This document shows, one piece after another, positions 1-10,021 of a stretch of DNA of 64,000 bases (position 1 is the first letter of the stretch; each line of letters opens with the position of its first letter). The notes under the pieces were generated by a model that saw only the letters and a list, made by a program, of their open reading frames with translations, had not been told where the DNA came from and searched no databases. The position numbers were made by a program, and so were the translations under genes. The stretch is from Arachidicoccus ginsenosidivorans (GTDB taxonomy: Bacteria > Bacteroidota > Bacteroidia > Chitinophagales > Chitinophagaceae), in assembly GCF_007971385.1 (NCBI RefSeq), contig NZ_CP042434.1:4092001-4156000 (forward strand). The letters run 5' to 3'.

Positions 1-371
1 CTAGCTGATCATCTATAATAATACGGGCGACTGTTTGCATCAGGATGCGATCTTCCATGGGGATCTGATCCGCACTGCGCAGGTAAATGCCGCCGTATTG
101 CTGGTTAATGGAAACGCTATTGGCCAGGGCGATCAAACTCTGGATTTGTTCATGCAGATCCTGCCGGTAGGAACCAAAATTCTCATTCCAGATAACGAGA
201 TCCGCCTTGATGCCCTTTAAACGCCAATAAGTATGCGCATTGATAAGTTGTCTGATCAGTCCTATATTGTCTTCACTTTGTACCCGTAGTAGTACGATGG
301 GTAAATCTCCGGAAATGGCATATGCCCATAGGCCGGACTGGGACTTATTATTGCTGGCAATAATTGAAGGG
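1..371 (-). pseudogene. Continuation of the cyclic glucan synthase in the -1 shifted frame, cut by the window edge
   Basis: Reading the minus strand one base out of register gives family sequence that the main frame lacks: SGLWAYAISGDLPIVLLRV, then WRLKGIKADLVIWNENFGSY, then a stretch ending IPMEDRILMQTVARIII. The motif 'GISGDLPIVLLRI' is characteristic of the NdvB GH94 region, so this is the true continuation. The frames join at the GGG run at 369-371 (CCC on the coding strand). One extra C there would restore Ala-Ala-Pro-Ser-Ile-Ile-Ala-Ser-Asn. The main frame instead ends early at a TAG at 262-264. About 122 residues are visible and the rest lies outside the window. Confidence 0.85.
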
Positions 372-3300
372 CGGCTCTAAGTGCGGGGCTCGGGTATAAA
401 ATAAAGCCTGCCATTTTACTATATAACTTGGCCTCGGTTTCCGTGGCGTTAATCTGTCTGAGCAGTACCTGGCTATGGGTCCAGGACAATTCAAATGCCC
501 TGTTTTTTAAATGGCGGTCCTGGTATTTGTCTAATAAGGCTGCGCAAATGTTTTGATCAGCAGCTACCCCAATAATCAAATCAATGGTTGCCGTCTGTCC
601 AGCCTTCAGCTCAAAGGTTCGCCTTATGGAAACGATGGGATCCAGCACAGAGCCTTCACTGTCCGATAGGACGCCTGCCTTTTCCAGTGCGGCCGGATTA
701 CTGCAGTTTCTTCCTCGGCCGATAAATCTGGCCCGGTCGGTTTCATAGGAAATAGCACCAGCATTTACCCCACTACCCGACAAGGACATCAAATGGAACA
801 TCCATGGTGGCTGCTCACCTGAAGAGCGTGGTCTTCTGGTGCAAAGAATCGCTTGTTGATCTTTTAAAATACTGGTTTCCACAAAAAGATTGCTGAAGGC
901 CGGATGCGCTTCATCTGCATTTTGGGGAGCGAGTACCACTTCGGCGTAGCTGGTTACTTCCAGGCTTTTAGCAGCAGAGCCTCTATTGGTGATCCGGATC
1001 CTTCTGACTTCCACATTGTCTTCCGGTGAAACAACGATCTCTGTACGGGTTTCGATATTGTCATCTTTTCTTCTGAATTCTGCATGTCCTTGGGAGAAAA
1101 CGGCCTCATACAGATCCGTTGTTCCCAACACAGGTTGGTAGGTATTTGACCAATAACTGCCTTCCTGTAAATCTTTGATATAACAGAAAGTGCCCCAGTT
1201 ATCCATGGTGCCATCTTCACGCCAGCGGCTGATGGCTAGATCATTCCACCGACTGTAACCACCTCCTGCATTGGAGATCATGACATGATAATGGCCGTTG
1301 GAGAGCAATTTGATCTCTGGATGGCGGGTAAATGGTGTTCGGATAATATCCATACTTGCCTGCTGGGTGGCAGAGCCTGTTTGTGCGCTGTCTGGGGTAT
1401 GTGCATAAAATATCGTAGCTCTGGGTATTTTTTCCTGCAACAGCAGTAAAGAGGACTGCAAGGCCGGATCGGACTCAAAACGCTGTTGCATCTTGCCTTG
1501 TCTGAGTACATAAGCCAAAGCCAAAAAGCCCATTCCCTGATGGTGTACCATAAAAGACTGAATAATCGCCTCTTCAGCACCTCTGGGCAACCGGGATTTG
1601 GTATAGTCTATTGCCTCGTAAAAACCATAACGACCTGTATAACCTTTTTCCGCCATTCTTTTCAGATTGGCTGTCGCAAGTGTTGGTCGGATCATGAGTG
1701 CCAGCATAGTCGCATAGGGGGCAATAACCAGGTCTTCGCCCAGGCCTCTTTTCAGACCTAGACCGGGAACGCCAAAGGCGCGGTATTGATAATTAAGACT
1801 GGCATCCACCGTGTTGTAGCCGGATTCAGAGATCCCCCAGGGAACATTTCTTGAGCTGGCAAAAGCTATTTGTCTTTTAATAAGCCCTTTACTGGTTTGT
1901 TCAAGTAGTGTATTTTCATAAGTGGGCATAACAAGTTGTGGCATCAGGTATTCGAACATGGATCCACTCCAGGACAGTAGTACCGGTGTCTTACCGACGC
2001 CTGTGAGCAGCCTGCCAAGTGCAAACCAACTATCCTGAGCAATCTTGCCCTGCGCGATGGCCACATAAATACCGAGTCTGGCCTCTGAGGCTAACAAGTC
2101 ATAATAGCTTTTATCGGCCTGTCTTTCCTGCACATTATAGCCGATACGCAGTAAATGTTTGGACTTGTCATATAAAAAGCTGTAATCCATATCGGCCAGT
2201 TGCTCGCAGATCTCGGCCAGTTCGACGCAGCGCACGGTCATATCCATTGCAGCTTCAGCTCCTTGCTCAATAAACTCCTGTAGTTGGGCAGGCCTTAGGA
2301 ACTGAAATCTGGCACTATCTTCCATAATCGATAAAGAATCTGACTTTTTAGCGTAGCCTTTGATTTTAAATAGATGTGCATTTTCTGTCAGCCATGGAAA
2401 GGATTGTATTAACGCTTCCAGTTCCGCAGGTGGCGCACTTTCTATTGCGGGTATCCAAGGCGCCAGTTTACCGATCAGATCGATGAGCGCCATTAGTTGT
2501 CGATGACAACTAATGATACCGGTTGGTGCGATGACTTGTTTAGGACTTGTATTGGCTTCAAAGTCCGTTTGCTGGATTAAGGCTGCAGCCTGCGCCGCTT
2601 CAGGTGCCTTCGCCGGTTGCTCCAGTTTTTGTCCGATGTCGGATAATTTTTCTGACACCGCTTTTGCTTTTATCGTCTGATGCTGTTGGATCAGCTGCTC
2701 TGATAAGGCCGCCAGTTCCATAAAATTACGGTAATAGAATAATAGATCATGCTGGTTGGCATGTACAGTGGCCAGGCAAGCCTGCAACTTGCGCTGCATA
2801 ATTAGATAGACATCAAGGTCCTTGTGAGGTCCCTGGTCCATTAAAAGGGTATCATTTAATCCCTTAAATACCTGAGTGGAGATAATAGGATCAAAGCTAA
2901 GCTGCAGTAATCCCTGTCTTAAGGTAATTAAATGACCGGCCAGATTACCGCTATCTACCGCAGAAATATATCTAGGTGGCAATGGTTGTAAGGTAAGGGT
3001 ATCATACCAGTTATAAAAGTGACCTTGATATTTTTCAAGCCCCTGCATTGTTTTTAGCGTACTACCCGTTCGGGCGATCAGCTCACATAAAGCTATATAC
3101 CCAAAGTCATAGGCTGATAAGGCTGCCAGTAGTGATAGCCCCATATTAGTAGGGGATGTCCGGTGGGCGATGACCGCTTTTGGCTCCTCTTGGTAATTGT
3201 CAGGAGGCAGGTAATTTTCTTCCTTGGTGACAAAGGTCTCAAAGAATAACCAGGTCTTTCGACTGATCTGGTGTAAGAAATCGAGATCTTGTTCGCTGAG

Positions 3301-6300
3301 TACTTCCCGATTTTGTCTTTTGGGCTGATTGGTTCGCCAAACTAGTGCCGGAGCAAACAGCCATAACAGTAGCACAGGAAGCGCCACTAGAAAAGAATCC
3401 GTAGACAATTGATATAGAAAAATGGCGATTACCAGGGCAGTGAAAGGTGCAGTCCACATCGCTGCGTATACCCCTGTCAGTGCGGGCCGCTTTTTACGTG
3501 CTAACATGCCTGAAGGCGTCCATTGCAATAAATGTTTTTTGGTGAAGGTCATGCGCCAAATCGTTATGGCTATAGCTTCCAGATGCTGCCAGGCTTCATA
3601 AGGCAGGCAGGCAATATAAAACAGCTCAATTAAAAAGTTTTCCCAGGTCTTCCAGGCAAATTCCCGCAGATGAGGTTTCATGTCTACATCCTTGGGCTTG
3701 TGTAGAAGATGCCACAGTGAATTTAATAAAATAGGCACGACAAATACAGCAATCACGCAGGTTGTCCATAGCCAGGGATAGGGAAGCATCAACCATCCAA
3801 TACATAATAATATGACCAGTGAAGGGGCAACCAAAGATCGCCTTAAATTGTCTGCGATTTTCCATTTAGATAATCCGGAGAGCGGATTTTTGTGCAGGCG
3901 ACCATCTGCGCCAGGTGCCCAGGGAAGCGCCCAACTCAGGATTTGCCAGTCGCCCCTGATCCAACGGTGCTGCCTGGAGCTGTCCAAAAGATATCTGTCT
4001 GGATAATCCTCAAATAATGCTATGTCGCTAATCAATCCAGAGCGCAGATAACAACCTTCCAATAAGTCATGGCTCAGGATGCGGTTTTCCGGAAAACGGC
4101 CTGCCAGGGCCTCTTCAAAAACCTCTACCTGGTAAATACCTTTGCCGATAAAGGAGCCTTCGCCATAAAGATCCTGATAAACGTCTGAACTGACCCGGGT
4201 ATAAGGATCCAGTCCAGAATCCATGCTGTGCATTCTGACAAATAAGGAACTGGTGGATTTAGGTAGCGTGACAGCTACTCTTGGTTGCAAAATGCCATGA
4301 CCGGCAACGACTCTGCCTTTTGTCAGGTCATACAGGGGTTGATTGAGCGGATGAGCCATCGTTGCGATCATTTTTGCAGCCGCTTCTCTGGGAAGTCTCG
4401 TATCTGCATCCAGGGTAATGACATATTTGATGGCGGGCAAGTGCGTTAAGTTGCCAGTAATGGAGGCAAAAGCACCCATGTATTGCGGCTGTTGCATCTG
4501 CTCTTGGTCTTGGTAGAGCGTATGATTATCGCTTTGCGTTGGCTGAGTTTTTTTTCTTTGCAGCAAAAACTGATTCAGGTCTCCTAATTTTCCTCTTTTT
4601 CTTTCCCGGCCCATCCAGACTTTTTCGCCTTCAGACCACTCTCGGTTACGTACAAATAAATAGAAGATGTCTGGTGTATTGGAAGCCGAAGGATTTGTAT
4701 GGCCATCCGCATTGATCTGCCCTTCAGTCTTAACGAAGCCTTTATATTTATTATTGAGTCCTTCAATGTTTTTAATAGCATGTTGCAATAAATTGTGGTC
4801 ATCGGGTAATACAGATTTATCTGCATCCTTATAGTCTGCTATCAGGCTATAAAAAAGATTTTTATGTGGATTGGCTAAATAGCGTACTTCCAGCGCTTCT
4901 ACCAATTCTTCTATACCCGTGAGGCTCGTGAGCATACAAGGGACTGCAATTAAAGTTGCGTCTTCATCTGGCACAGCACTTCCATACTCCATCTTGGGGA
5001 GCATCCTTGGTTTTACTGTTCGGGTAACAATCCAATTAGCCAGTGCAATAGCTAACTGACTACCCCCTATAAAACTTAAAATAAAAACAATCAGTATAAT
5101 GCCGTAATGTACCTGGTGTTGATATGCAAACAAACAGACCAAAAGACATAATACAAGTGTGCCGATCACAATACCCCCGCTATAATAAAATAAGCGGCGA
5201 CCCAGCACAAATGCCTTAAGCTTATCTGAAAAAGTACAGACCATGCGGGCCTCTTTTTGCGTTTGTCCGATGCCTTTGTCAATCAGATAATAACCAACAT
5301 GCCTTTTGCGGTAATCTTCTTGATTGTCCTTACTGTTTTTCGAAAGCTGGAGCGCAATATTTGCAATATCCGTTTCTGATAACGGACTTTTTTGGGCGAT
5401 CGATTCAATGACATGGCGATAGGTATCCCTGGTGGTAAAGTCCATCTGGCTATAGACAGCATCTTCTTTTAGCACCTGATCCACAGAACTGATGCTTTCT
5501 ACAAAATCCCGCCACTCCGTGGTGCGCAGCAGTCGAAGGCTTTCAATACTGTTGCGCATAGATACCTGATCTGCTGCCTGGGATTGGTTTTCCATATGGA
5601 TCAGCTCGGAACTGGTATATCCTGTTTCTACCAGCTGTTGGTCTACCCAACTAAGGGGCAGGGCCAGCCCTGCGCCCTTTCCCTGTAACCTTCTGGTAAA
5701 TTCAGCCACAAAACAGCTGGACAGTACCGGACCGGTTCTGGCCATATCAGCCACTGTCAGGATAATATTTTTGGGTTGGGATTCTGCATCCTCCAGTAAT
5801 TTGCCAGCCCAATAGCCCGCTATATTCTGGTCAATGCGGTCAAGTGCGATACTGACAGCCACCCTTCTTAAGTTTTCAATCAAGGCCAGCCTGAGCATAA
5901 TAGGAATCGCCCAAAGTTCACCCAGGGTTAAATTGCTTTGCTTCTGATACGCATTGATAAAACTGCTTAGATTGATCAGGTCTACTCTCCCATCGCTGTG
6001 TGAGATGATTTCCAGGGCGATATCATAAACCCTTGGAAAACCGGCGCTAGCGCCGGTCAGTAAATGCGGCAGGTTCTGGCTATACCCTTTTGGCAAATGC
6101 TTGCGTCCTATGGAAATTTGTTCTTCAATTAAGTAAAAGTTGTCCAGTAGCCATTCACTGGCAGGCGTCAGGGGAAGTTTGTCTCGAAGGGCTTCCACCA
6201 GCAGATCCCGTACCTGCAATAAGACATCTTCGTTTTTGTCTAGTCTTTTAAGGAGTTTGTCGCTGTTTTTGCCAGACATAACCCGGTGGCTGGCAGCGAC

Positions 6301-6456
6301 CTTAGTGCCATGTTTTTGCATCTGCCACGCACTAAACAGTTCAGAGCGCAATGGCTGCTCCTCTTTATAAGTTTTTTTCAGGACGCTCTCCCCCTGAAAA
6401 TAGGACCGCATGCGTAAAAGTAAGCCACTGGCTGTAGTTGATATCTTTGTTTTCAT
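262..6456 (-). CDS. ndvB: Cyclic beta-1,2-glucan synthase-like giant glycosyltransferase (NdvB/ChvB family), main frame
   Basis: The 2064-residue frame has the NdvB/ChvB domain order. An N-terminal region is followed by two or more membrane helices (about 415-475). The glycosyltransferase core has a TLDADTRLPR acidic motif near 680 and RQHRWIRGDW (QxxRW type) near 830. More membrane helices follow (about 870-1050), then a glucoamylase-like domain (about 1080-1600, with SESGYNTVDASLNYQY), then the beta-sandwich of a GH94-type phosphorylase domain (SNAGGGYSRWNDLAISRW near 1720). In this family the glycosyltransferase builds a protein-linked beta-1,2-glucan and the phosphorylase domain sets chain length before cyclisation, at the inner membrane. 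The family is usually about 2800 residues, so the catalytic GH94 barrel is missing here. The last 30 or so residues of this frame (after about 376) are out of register, and the gene continues in another frame to the window edge. The substrate in this organism is inferred. Confidence 0.85.
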   Translation of the reverse strand: MKTKISTTASGLLLRMRSYFQGESVLKKTYKEEQPLRSELFSAWQMQKHGTKVAASHRVMSGKNSDKLLKRLDKNEDVLLQVRDLLVEALRDKLPLTPASEWLLDNFYLIEEQISIGRKHLPKGYSQNLPHLLTGASAGFPRVYDIALEIISHSDGRVDLINLSSFINAYQKQSNLTLGELWAIPIMLRLALIENLRRVAVSIALDRIDQNIAGYWAGKLLEDAESQPKNIILTVADMARTGPVLSSCFVAEFTRRLQGKGAGLALPLSWVDQQLVETGYTSSELIHMENQSQAADQVSMRNSIESLRLLRTTEWRDFVESISSVDQVLKEDAVYSQMDFTTRDTYRHVIESIAQKSPLSETDIANIALQLSKNSKDNQEDYRKRHVGYYLIDKGIGQTQKEARMVCTFSDKLKAFVLGRRLFYYSGGIVIGTLVLCLLVCLFAYQHQVHYGIILIVFILSFIGGSQLAIALANWIVTRTVKPRMLPKMEYGSAVPDEDATLIAVPCMLTSLTGIEELVEALEVRYLANPHKNLFYSLIADYKDADKSVLPDDHNLLQHAIKNIEGLNNKYKGFVKTEGQINADGHTNPSASNTPDIFYLFVRNREWSEGEKVWMGRERKRGKLGDLNQFLLQRKKTQPTQSDNHTLYQDQEQMQQPQYMGAFASITGNLTHLPAIKYVITLDADTRLPREAAAKMIATMAHPLNQPLYDLTKGRVVAGHGILQPRVAVTLPKSTSSLFVRMHSMDSGLDPYTRVSSDVYQDLYGEGSFIGKGIYQVEVFEEALAGRFPENRILSHDLLEGCYLRSGLISDIALFEDYPDRYLLDSSRQHRWIRGDWQILSWALPWAPGADGRLHKNPLSGLSKWKIADNLRRSLVAPSLVILLCIGWLMLPYPWLWTTCVIAVFVVPILLNSLWHLLHKPKDVDMKPHLREFAWKTWENFLIELFYIACLPYEAWQHLEAIAITIWRMTFTKKHLLQWTPSGMLARKKRPALTGVYAAMWTAPFTALVIAIFLYQLSTDSFLVALPVLLLWLFAPALVWRTNQPKRQNREVLSEQDLDFLHQISRKTWLFFETFVTKEENYLPPDNYQEEPKAVIAHRTSPTNMGLSLLAALSAYDFGYIALCELIARTGSTLKTMQGLEKYQGHFYNWYDTLTLQPLPPRYISAVDSGNLAGHLITLRQGLLQLSFDPIISTQVFKGLNDTLLMDQGPHKDLDVYLIMQRKLQACLATVHANQHDLLFYYRNFMELAALSEQLIQQHQTIKAKAVSEKLSDIGQKLEQPAKAPEAAQAAALIQQTDFEANTSPKQVIAPTGIISCHRQLMALIDLIGKLAPWIPAIESAPPAELEALIQSFPWLTENAHLFKIKGYAKKSDSLSIMEDSARFQFLRPAQLQEFIEQGAEAAMDMTVRCVELAEICEQLADMDYSFLYDKSKHLLRIGYNVQERQADKSYYDLLASEARLGIYVAIAQGKIAQDSWFALGRLLTGVGKTPVLLSWSGSMFEYLMPQLVMPTYENTLLEQTSKGLIKRQIAFASSRNVPWGISESGYNTVDASLNYQYRAFGVPGLGLKRGLGEDLVIAPYATMLALMIRPTLATANLKRMAEKGYTGRYGFYEAIDYTKSRLPRGAEEAIIQSFMVHHQGMGFLALAYVLRQGKMQQRFESDPALQSSLLLLQEKIPRATIFYAHTPDSAQTGSATQQASMDIIRTPFTRHPEIKLLSNGHYHVMISNAGGGYSRWNDLAISRWREDGTMDNWGTFCYIKDLQEGSYWSNTYQPVLGTTDLYEAVFSQGHAEFRRKDDNIETRTEIVVSPEDNVEVRRIRITNRGSAAKSLEVTSYAEVVLAPQNADEAHPAFSNLFVETSILKDQQAILCTRRPRSSGEQPPWMFHLMSLSGSGVNAGAISYETDRARFIGRGRNCSNPAALEKAGVLSDSEGSVLDPIVSIRRTFELKAGQTATIDLIIGVAADQNICAALLDKYQDRHLKNRAFELSWTHSQVLLRQINATETEAKLYSKMAGFILYPSPALRAALQLLPAIISPSPAYGHMPFPEIYPSYYYGYKVKTI

Positions 6457-7015
6457 TCGCTTTCTTTCTTTCTACGTCTTTATAAGACTGTAGTGACTTA
6501 TATGCAGCACATACTGCTGCAAATATTATGTGAAGTTCCTTACCTGGTGGGTGGATCAGTTGTTTTTCCCGGGTTATCAGGCTTTGGAAGGGTTAATTTA
6601 CAAATTCAAAAGGGGTTGTAGCCCCGCATAAAATATTAATTCAGTGAAATTTACGAAAGATTTTGAAGATCTGCAAGGGTTCTGCATAGATTAACAATTT
6701 ATGTCAAGTGTAAGGTGGAAAATTGTCCCAATTTTTACCCGATTGGGCCTAAAATCGGTTAACAAGGCAACGATTCGTTGTTAGGTTATAGCTGGAAAGA
6801 GGACATTCGCCAGCGAAGGGGAAAGAAAAATAAATAGAAGGTTTATTAGGTCAAGACAAACGGACTTCTCTGCTAAAGTTAAGCACTACACTAATCTGAC
6901 TGTCATGCCCCTATTTTTGGTGTCATAGACGCTGAGAATACCTCCAGATTTGGACAGTAATATTTACCTCCCAAAGACTGAATAAATGGCTAGAATTGTT
7001 ATTGTAATTGTTGGG
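6457..7015. other. Intergenic region, 559 bases
   Basis: No credible coding sequence seen. It should carry the promoter of the glucan synthase (leftward). A small perfect palindrome, GCAGCA-CATAC-TGCTGC at 6504-6520, lies about 50 bases upstream of that start and could be an operator. A second palindromic element at 6728-6760 is listed separately. No clear TAnnTTTG box with correct spacing was found. Confidence 0.6.
6728..6760. repeat. Imperfect palindrome with CCCGATTGGGC core, copy 1
   Basis: The arms CCAATTTTTA and TAAAATCGG flank the core CCCGATTGGGC. The same core with ATTTT and AAAATC flanks recurs at 50142-50180 in a longer hairpin. Both copies are intergenic. Function unknown; it could be a small dispersed palindromic element or a transcriptional signal. 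Confidence 0.4.
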
Positions 7016-8284
7016 TTAGTGTGGCGCTTTTAAAAGTACTTCCTCGCTGTTAGCCTTAAGTTTAGTTCCCTTAAATATAAAGGGAAATACCAGCGCAAGT
7101 ATTAGTGCATAGGCGGCAAACGTCATCCAGATCCCAAACCACTCTTTACTTCCATCCGGATGGGTAAAGAACTTGTCAATCAGTATGCCGCTGCCATAGC
7201 TGCCCAGCAGCGCCCCAAACCCATTGACCATCATCATAAATAAGCCCTGGGCGGATCCCCGGATGCCGGGATCCGTCTGAGTTTCAATAAACAAAGACCC
7301 GGAAATATTAAAAAAGTCAAAGGCCATCCCATAAATAATGCAGGAAAGGATAATCATCCATAAGCCATCATCGGGATTGCCCAGACCTAGTAAGCCAAAG
7401 CGGAGTACCCAGGCAACCATACTGATCAGCATTACGTATTTGATGCCGAATCGTTTTAAAAAGAAGGGAATGGCCAGTATAAATAAGGTCTCAGAAATTT
7501 GGGAGATGGACATGATAATCGCCGGATATTTAACAGCGATGGTATCCTTATAGGCAGTAACACCGGCAAAATCGTGGATATAGGTATCGCCATAGGCATT
7601 GGTCAGCTGCAGGGCGGCGCCCAGCAGCATAGCAAATAAAAAGAAAATGGCCAGATTTTTATCCTTGAAAAGTTTAAAAGCGTTCAATCCCAGTGCTTCA
7701 ACAAAACTTTTGCCTTTTGTGTGTTTACCTAGTGGTGGACAGTCTGGTAGCGTAAAAGCATATATACCCAGCAAAAAGGAAGTCCCGCTGGCAATATAAA
7801 ACTGATTGGCTGAGGCTTCACTGTGGGTCAGGCTGACTACCCAAAGGGCTGCAATAAAGCCAATGGTGCCCCAAATTCTAATGGGTGGATAATCCTTTAC
7901 AACATCCAGTTTTTCCTTTTTAAGTGCGTTATAGGCCACGGTGATGGATAAAGAGATCGTGGGCATGTAAAAAATCATATTGACCAGCAGTGCCCAGAAA
8001 AATATGACCGGATTATCAATGGACGGAATCATGAGCAGTGTACAACCGCCCAAAAGGTGCATAAATCCATACATTTTCTGAGCCGGTACAAACCTGTCGA
8101 CGATAATGCCAGTGAGTGCAGGCATAAAAACGGAGGCAATCCCCATGGTGGAAAAGATGGCGCCAAAATCAGTACTGGACCAATGCTTATGTTGGAACCA
8201 ATAGACGCCAATTGTAATTAACCAGGCTCCCCAGATAAAATACTGGAGGAAATTCATAAAAATCAACCGCAGTTTTATACCCAT
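7016..8284 (-). CDS. Nucleoside:H+ symporter family MFS permease
   Basis: A 422-residue polytopic inner-membrane protein with about 12 hydrophobic segments. The start (LRLIFMNFLQYFIWGAWLIT) and the following 'GAIFSTMGIASVFMPALTGI' match the NupG/XapB-type nucleoside-proton symporter family as seen in Bacteroidota. Family knowledge suggests proton-driven uptake of nucleosides; some Bacteroidota members sit in sugar or purine salvage loci, so the substrate is not certain. The length is normal and the frame intact. It is separated by 121 bases from the upstream flippase gene on the same strand, so co-transcription is possible but not shown. No salvage enzymes adjoin it. Confidence 0.8.
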   Translation of the reverse strand: MGIKLRLIFMNFLQYFIWGAWLITIGVYWFQHKHWSSTDFGAIFSTMGIASVFMPALTGIIVDRFVPAQKMYGFMHLLGGCTLLMIPSIDNPVIFFWALLVNMIFYMPTISLSITVAYNALKKEKLDVVKDYPPIRIWGTIGFIAALWVVSLTHSEASANQFYIASGTSFLLGIYAFTLPDCPPLGKHTKGKSFVEALGLNAFKLFKDKNLAIFFLFAMLLGAALQLTNAYGDTYIHDFAGVTAYKDTIAVKYPAIIMSISQISETLFILAIPFFLKRFGIKYVMLISMVAWVLRFGLLGLGNPDDGLWMIILSCIIYGMAFDFFNISGSLFIETQTDPGIRGSAQGLFMMMVNGFGALLGSYGSGILIDKFFTHPDGSKEWFGIWMTFAAYALILALVFPFIFKGTKLKANSEEVLLKAPH

Positions 8285-8405
8285 AAGAATAATATTAATA
8301 AAATAAACACCCCTTTTCTTAATTGCCTTGCTTTAACTGTTTTTTTGCACTTGTGGGCAAATTAATGCTATGCCTGAGCAATTTAGGCAAATACTTGTTA
8401 GGTTA

Positions 8406-9896
8406 TCAGGATTTACGCAGGAATTTTTGCACAACTCCTTTATACATGGCATTTATATCCTCAGAAATATTAAAATAAAGCACGGCCGGACCATAGAGCA
8501 GACCAAAGATCACAGATCTAATGATGGCATCTAAAAACAGGTTGCCCATAAATGGCACTTGCCAGGTAATAAATATCGCTGCCGCAGCAATAAGCAGCAC
8601 GTAAAGTGTTTTACGATCAAAAGGTTGCAAATTAAATAGCCACCACAGATAGAAAAAACGAATTAAATTGTAAAAAATCAAGGCGATAGCACTGCCATAG
8701 GCGGCTCCCATCACCCCAAAATGCAGGATCATAAAATAATCCAGGATAATATTGACCACAATAAAAATCACGCTAGAATAAAAATCCATCTTCCAGTATT
8801 TGGATAATACTAGAATCTGGGCATTCATCCCCATCCCCAGATCAATAATTTTGGCGAGTCCGGCTACAATAAATATAGCCTTGGCCATGCCGTAAGCGGG
8901 GTTAAAACGGATCAAATTATCAATATTGGGAAGTAAAATGCCAAAAATTGCCAGGCCAATAATCAACAAATTAATAGAAGTCTTTTGATAGAGTTCCTTG
9001 ATTTTGGCCATATCTTTATTTTTCCAGGCTTCCGCAATTAGTGTAGTGGTGATCCCCACCATACTTCTGAAAGGACCATCCATAATGCTGGCCAGGTAGA
9101 TTGGGATGCTATAAATAGCCAGGTTCTCAAGACCTTGGTCAGTCATTCCTGCGATTAATAGCCCATCAATTGTTCTGGGCAGCACACCTATGAGCATACC
9201 ACTGTAATGATAGGTGACAAAAACCAGGATTTTTTTGTAAAGTCGCTGGGTTGCCCGGCTGATTTTGGCACATATGGTCAGACCGCCATTTTTGTATATC
9301 ACATAAATTAATACAAGTAAAGCAGGTACATAAGAATAACTAAATAAGGTGAAAAAGGTCTCCAGGCTGATCCAATGCAGGATGTATAGTAAAATAAAAA
9401 CAGTGGTGGTCAGCCGGTAGAAGAGCTCCTTAACAATATTTGTAATAATCGTTTTTTTTATGACCCAACAATAAGCCTCTAGCAGCATGATAAAGGTGTA
9501 GGAGATCGTAAAAGGAATGACCAGCCGAAAATGCGTTACAAAAAGTGGAGAGCCGTGTCCAAAATGTTTTTCCCAAAAGGGTTCAAATCCAAGCGCGGCA
9601 ATTAAAAACAGCACGCAGCCAATCAAATTGGCCATCAGCGTGAGATAAGGCAAGTCATTTTTTCCTTTGGGTAAAAAATCTTTATAAAAGGGATTGAATT
9701 TATACAGCGCATTTAAACTCCCCAAAGTAGAAAATGCAGAAAAGAACAGGGAAAATTCAATCATGATCCTTGTTAACCCAAAAGCCTCCGTACTGAAGAA
9801 TTTTGGAAAAAGAATCATGGTATTGATGGCACCAATAGCAAACCCTATATAGGTGAAAATTGTGGAATAAGTACTCTGTCTGCGTACGATGCCCAT
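8406..9896 (-). CDS. Polysaccharide/O-antigen flippase-like membrane protein (MOP superfamily)
   Basis: This 496-residue protein is almost entirely membrane helices, about 12-14 in number. Its N-terminus (RRQSTYSTIFTYIGFAIGAI, then a TMILFPKFFSTEAFGLTR segment) is that of Bacteroidota oligosaccharide flippases of the multidrug/oligosaccharidyl-lipid/polysaccharide (MOP) exporter superfamily. Such proteins move lipid-linked glycans across the inner membrane. The C-terminus ends in a short basic tail (VVQKFLRKS). No glycosyltransferase cluster lies beside it, which leaves the cargo unknown; a house-keeping cell-surface glycan is the likeliest. It lies downstream of recQ on the same strand, separated by a hairpin that probably ends recQ transcription. 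Confidence 0.75.
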   Translation of the reverse strand: MGIVRRQSTYSTIFTYIGFAIGAINTMILFPKFFSTEAFGLTRIMIEFSLFFSAFSTLGSLNALYKFNPFYKDFLPKGKNDLPYLTLMANLIGCVLFLIAALGFEPFWEKHFGHGSPLFVTHFRLVIPFTISYTFIMLLEAYCWVIKKTIITNIVKELFYRLTTTVFILLYILHWISLETFFTLFSYSYVPALLVLIYVIYKNGGLTICAKISRATQRLYKKILVFVTYHYSGMLIGVLPRTIDGLLIAGMTDQGLENLAIYSIPIYLASIMDGPFRSMVGITTTLIAEAWKNKDMAKIKELYQKTSINLLIIGLAIFGILLPNIDNLIRFNPAYGMAKAIFIVAGLAKIIDLGMGMNAQILVLSKYWKMDFYSSVIFIVVNIILDYFMILHFGVMGAAYGSAIALIFYNLIRFFYLWWLFNLQPFDRKTLYVLLIAAAAIFITWQVPFMGNLFLDAIIRSVIFGLLYGPAVLYFNISEDINAMYKGVVQKFLRKS

Positions 9897-9970
9897 TCAA
9901 ACAATGTTTAATTTGCGGAAATCTTAACTTAGAAGTTCTCCTGAAATGGAAAGGTAGTGATTTTATCAAA

Positions 9971-9999
9971 ATAGGACCCGTTTTTAGTGCGGGCCCTAT
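9971..9999 (-). terminator. Probable recQ terminator
   Basis: A 10-bp stem with one mismatch (ATAGGACCCG / CGGGCCCTAT) lies just downstream of the recQ stop. On the minus strand it is followed by a short run of T. It would separate recQ from the flippase gene. Confidence 0.55.
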
Positions 10000-10021
10000 C
10001 CAAAAAATATTGAGAATTTAA

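Noticed and set aside
35..220. Plus-strand frame of 61 codons at the left edge
   Set aside because: It lies antisense to the shifted-frame continuation of the glucan synthase, which has clear family motifs.
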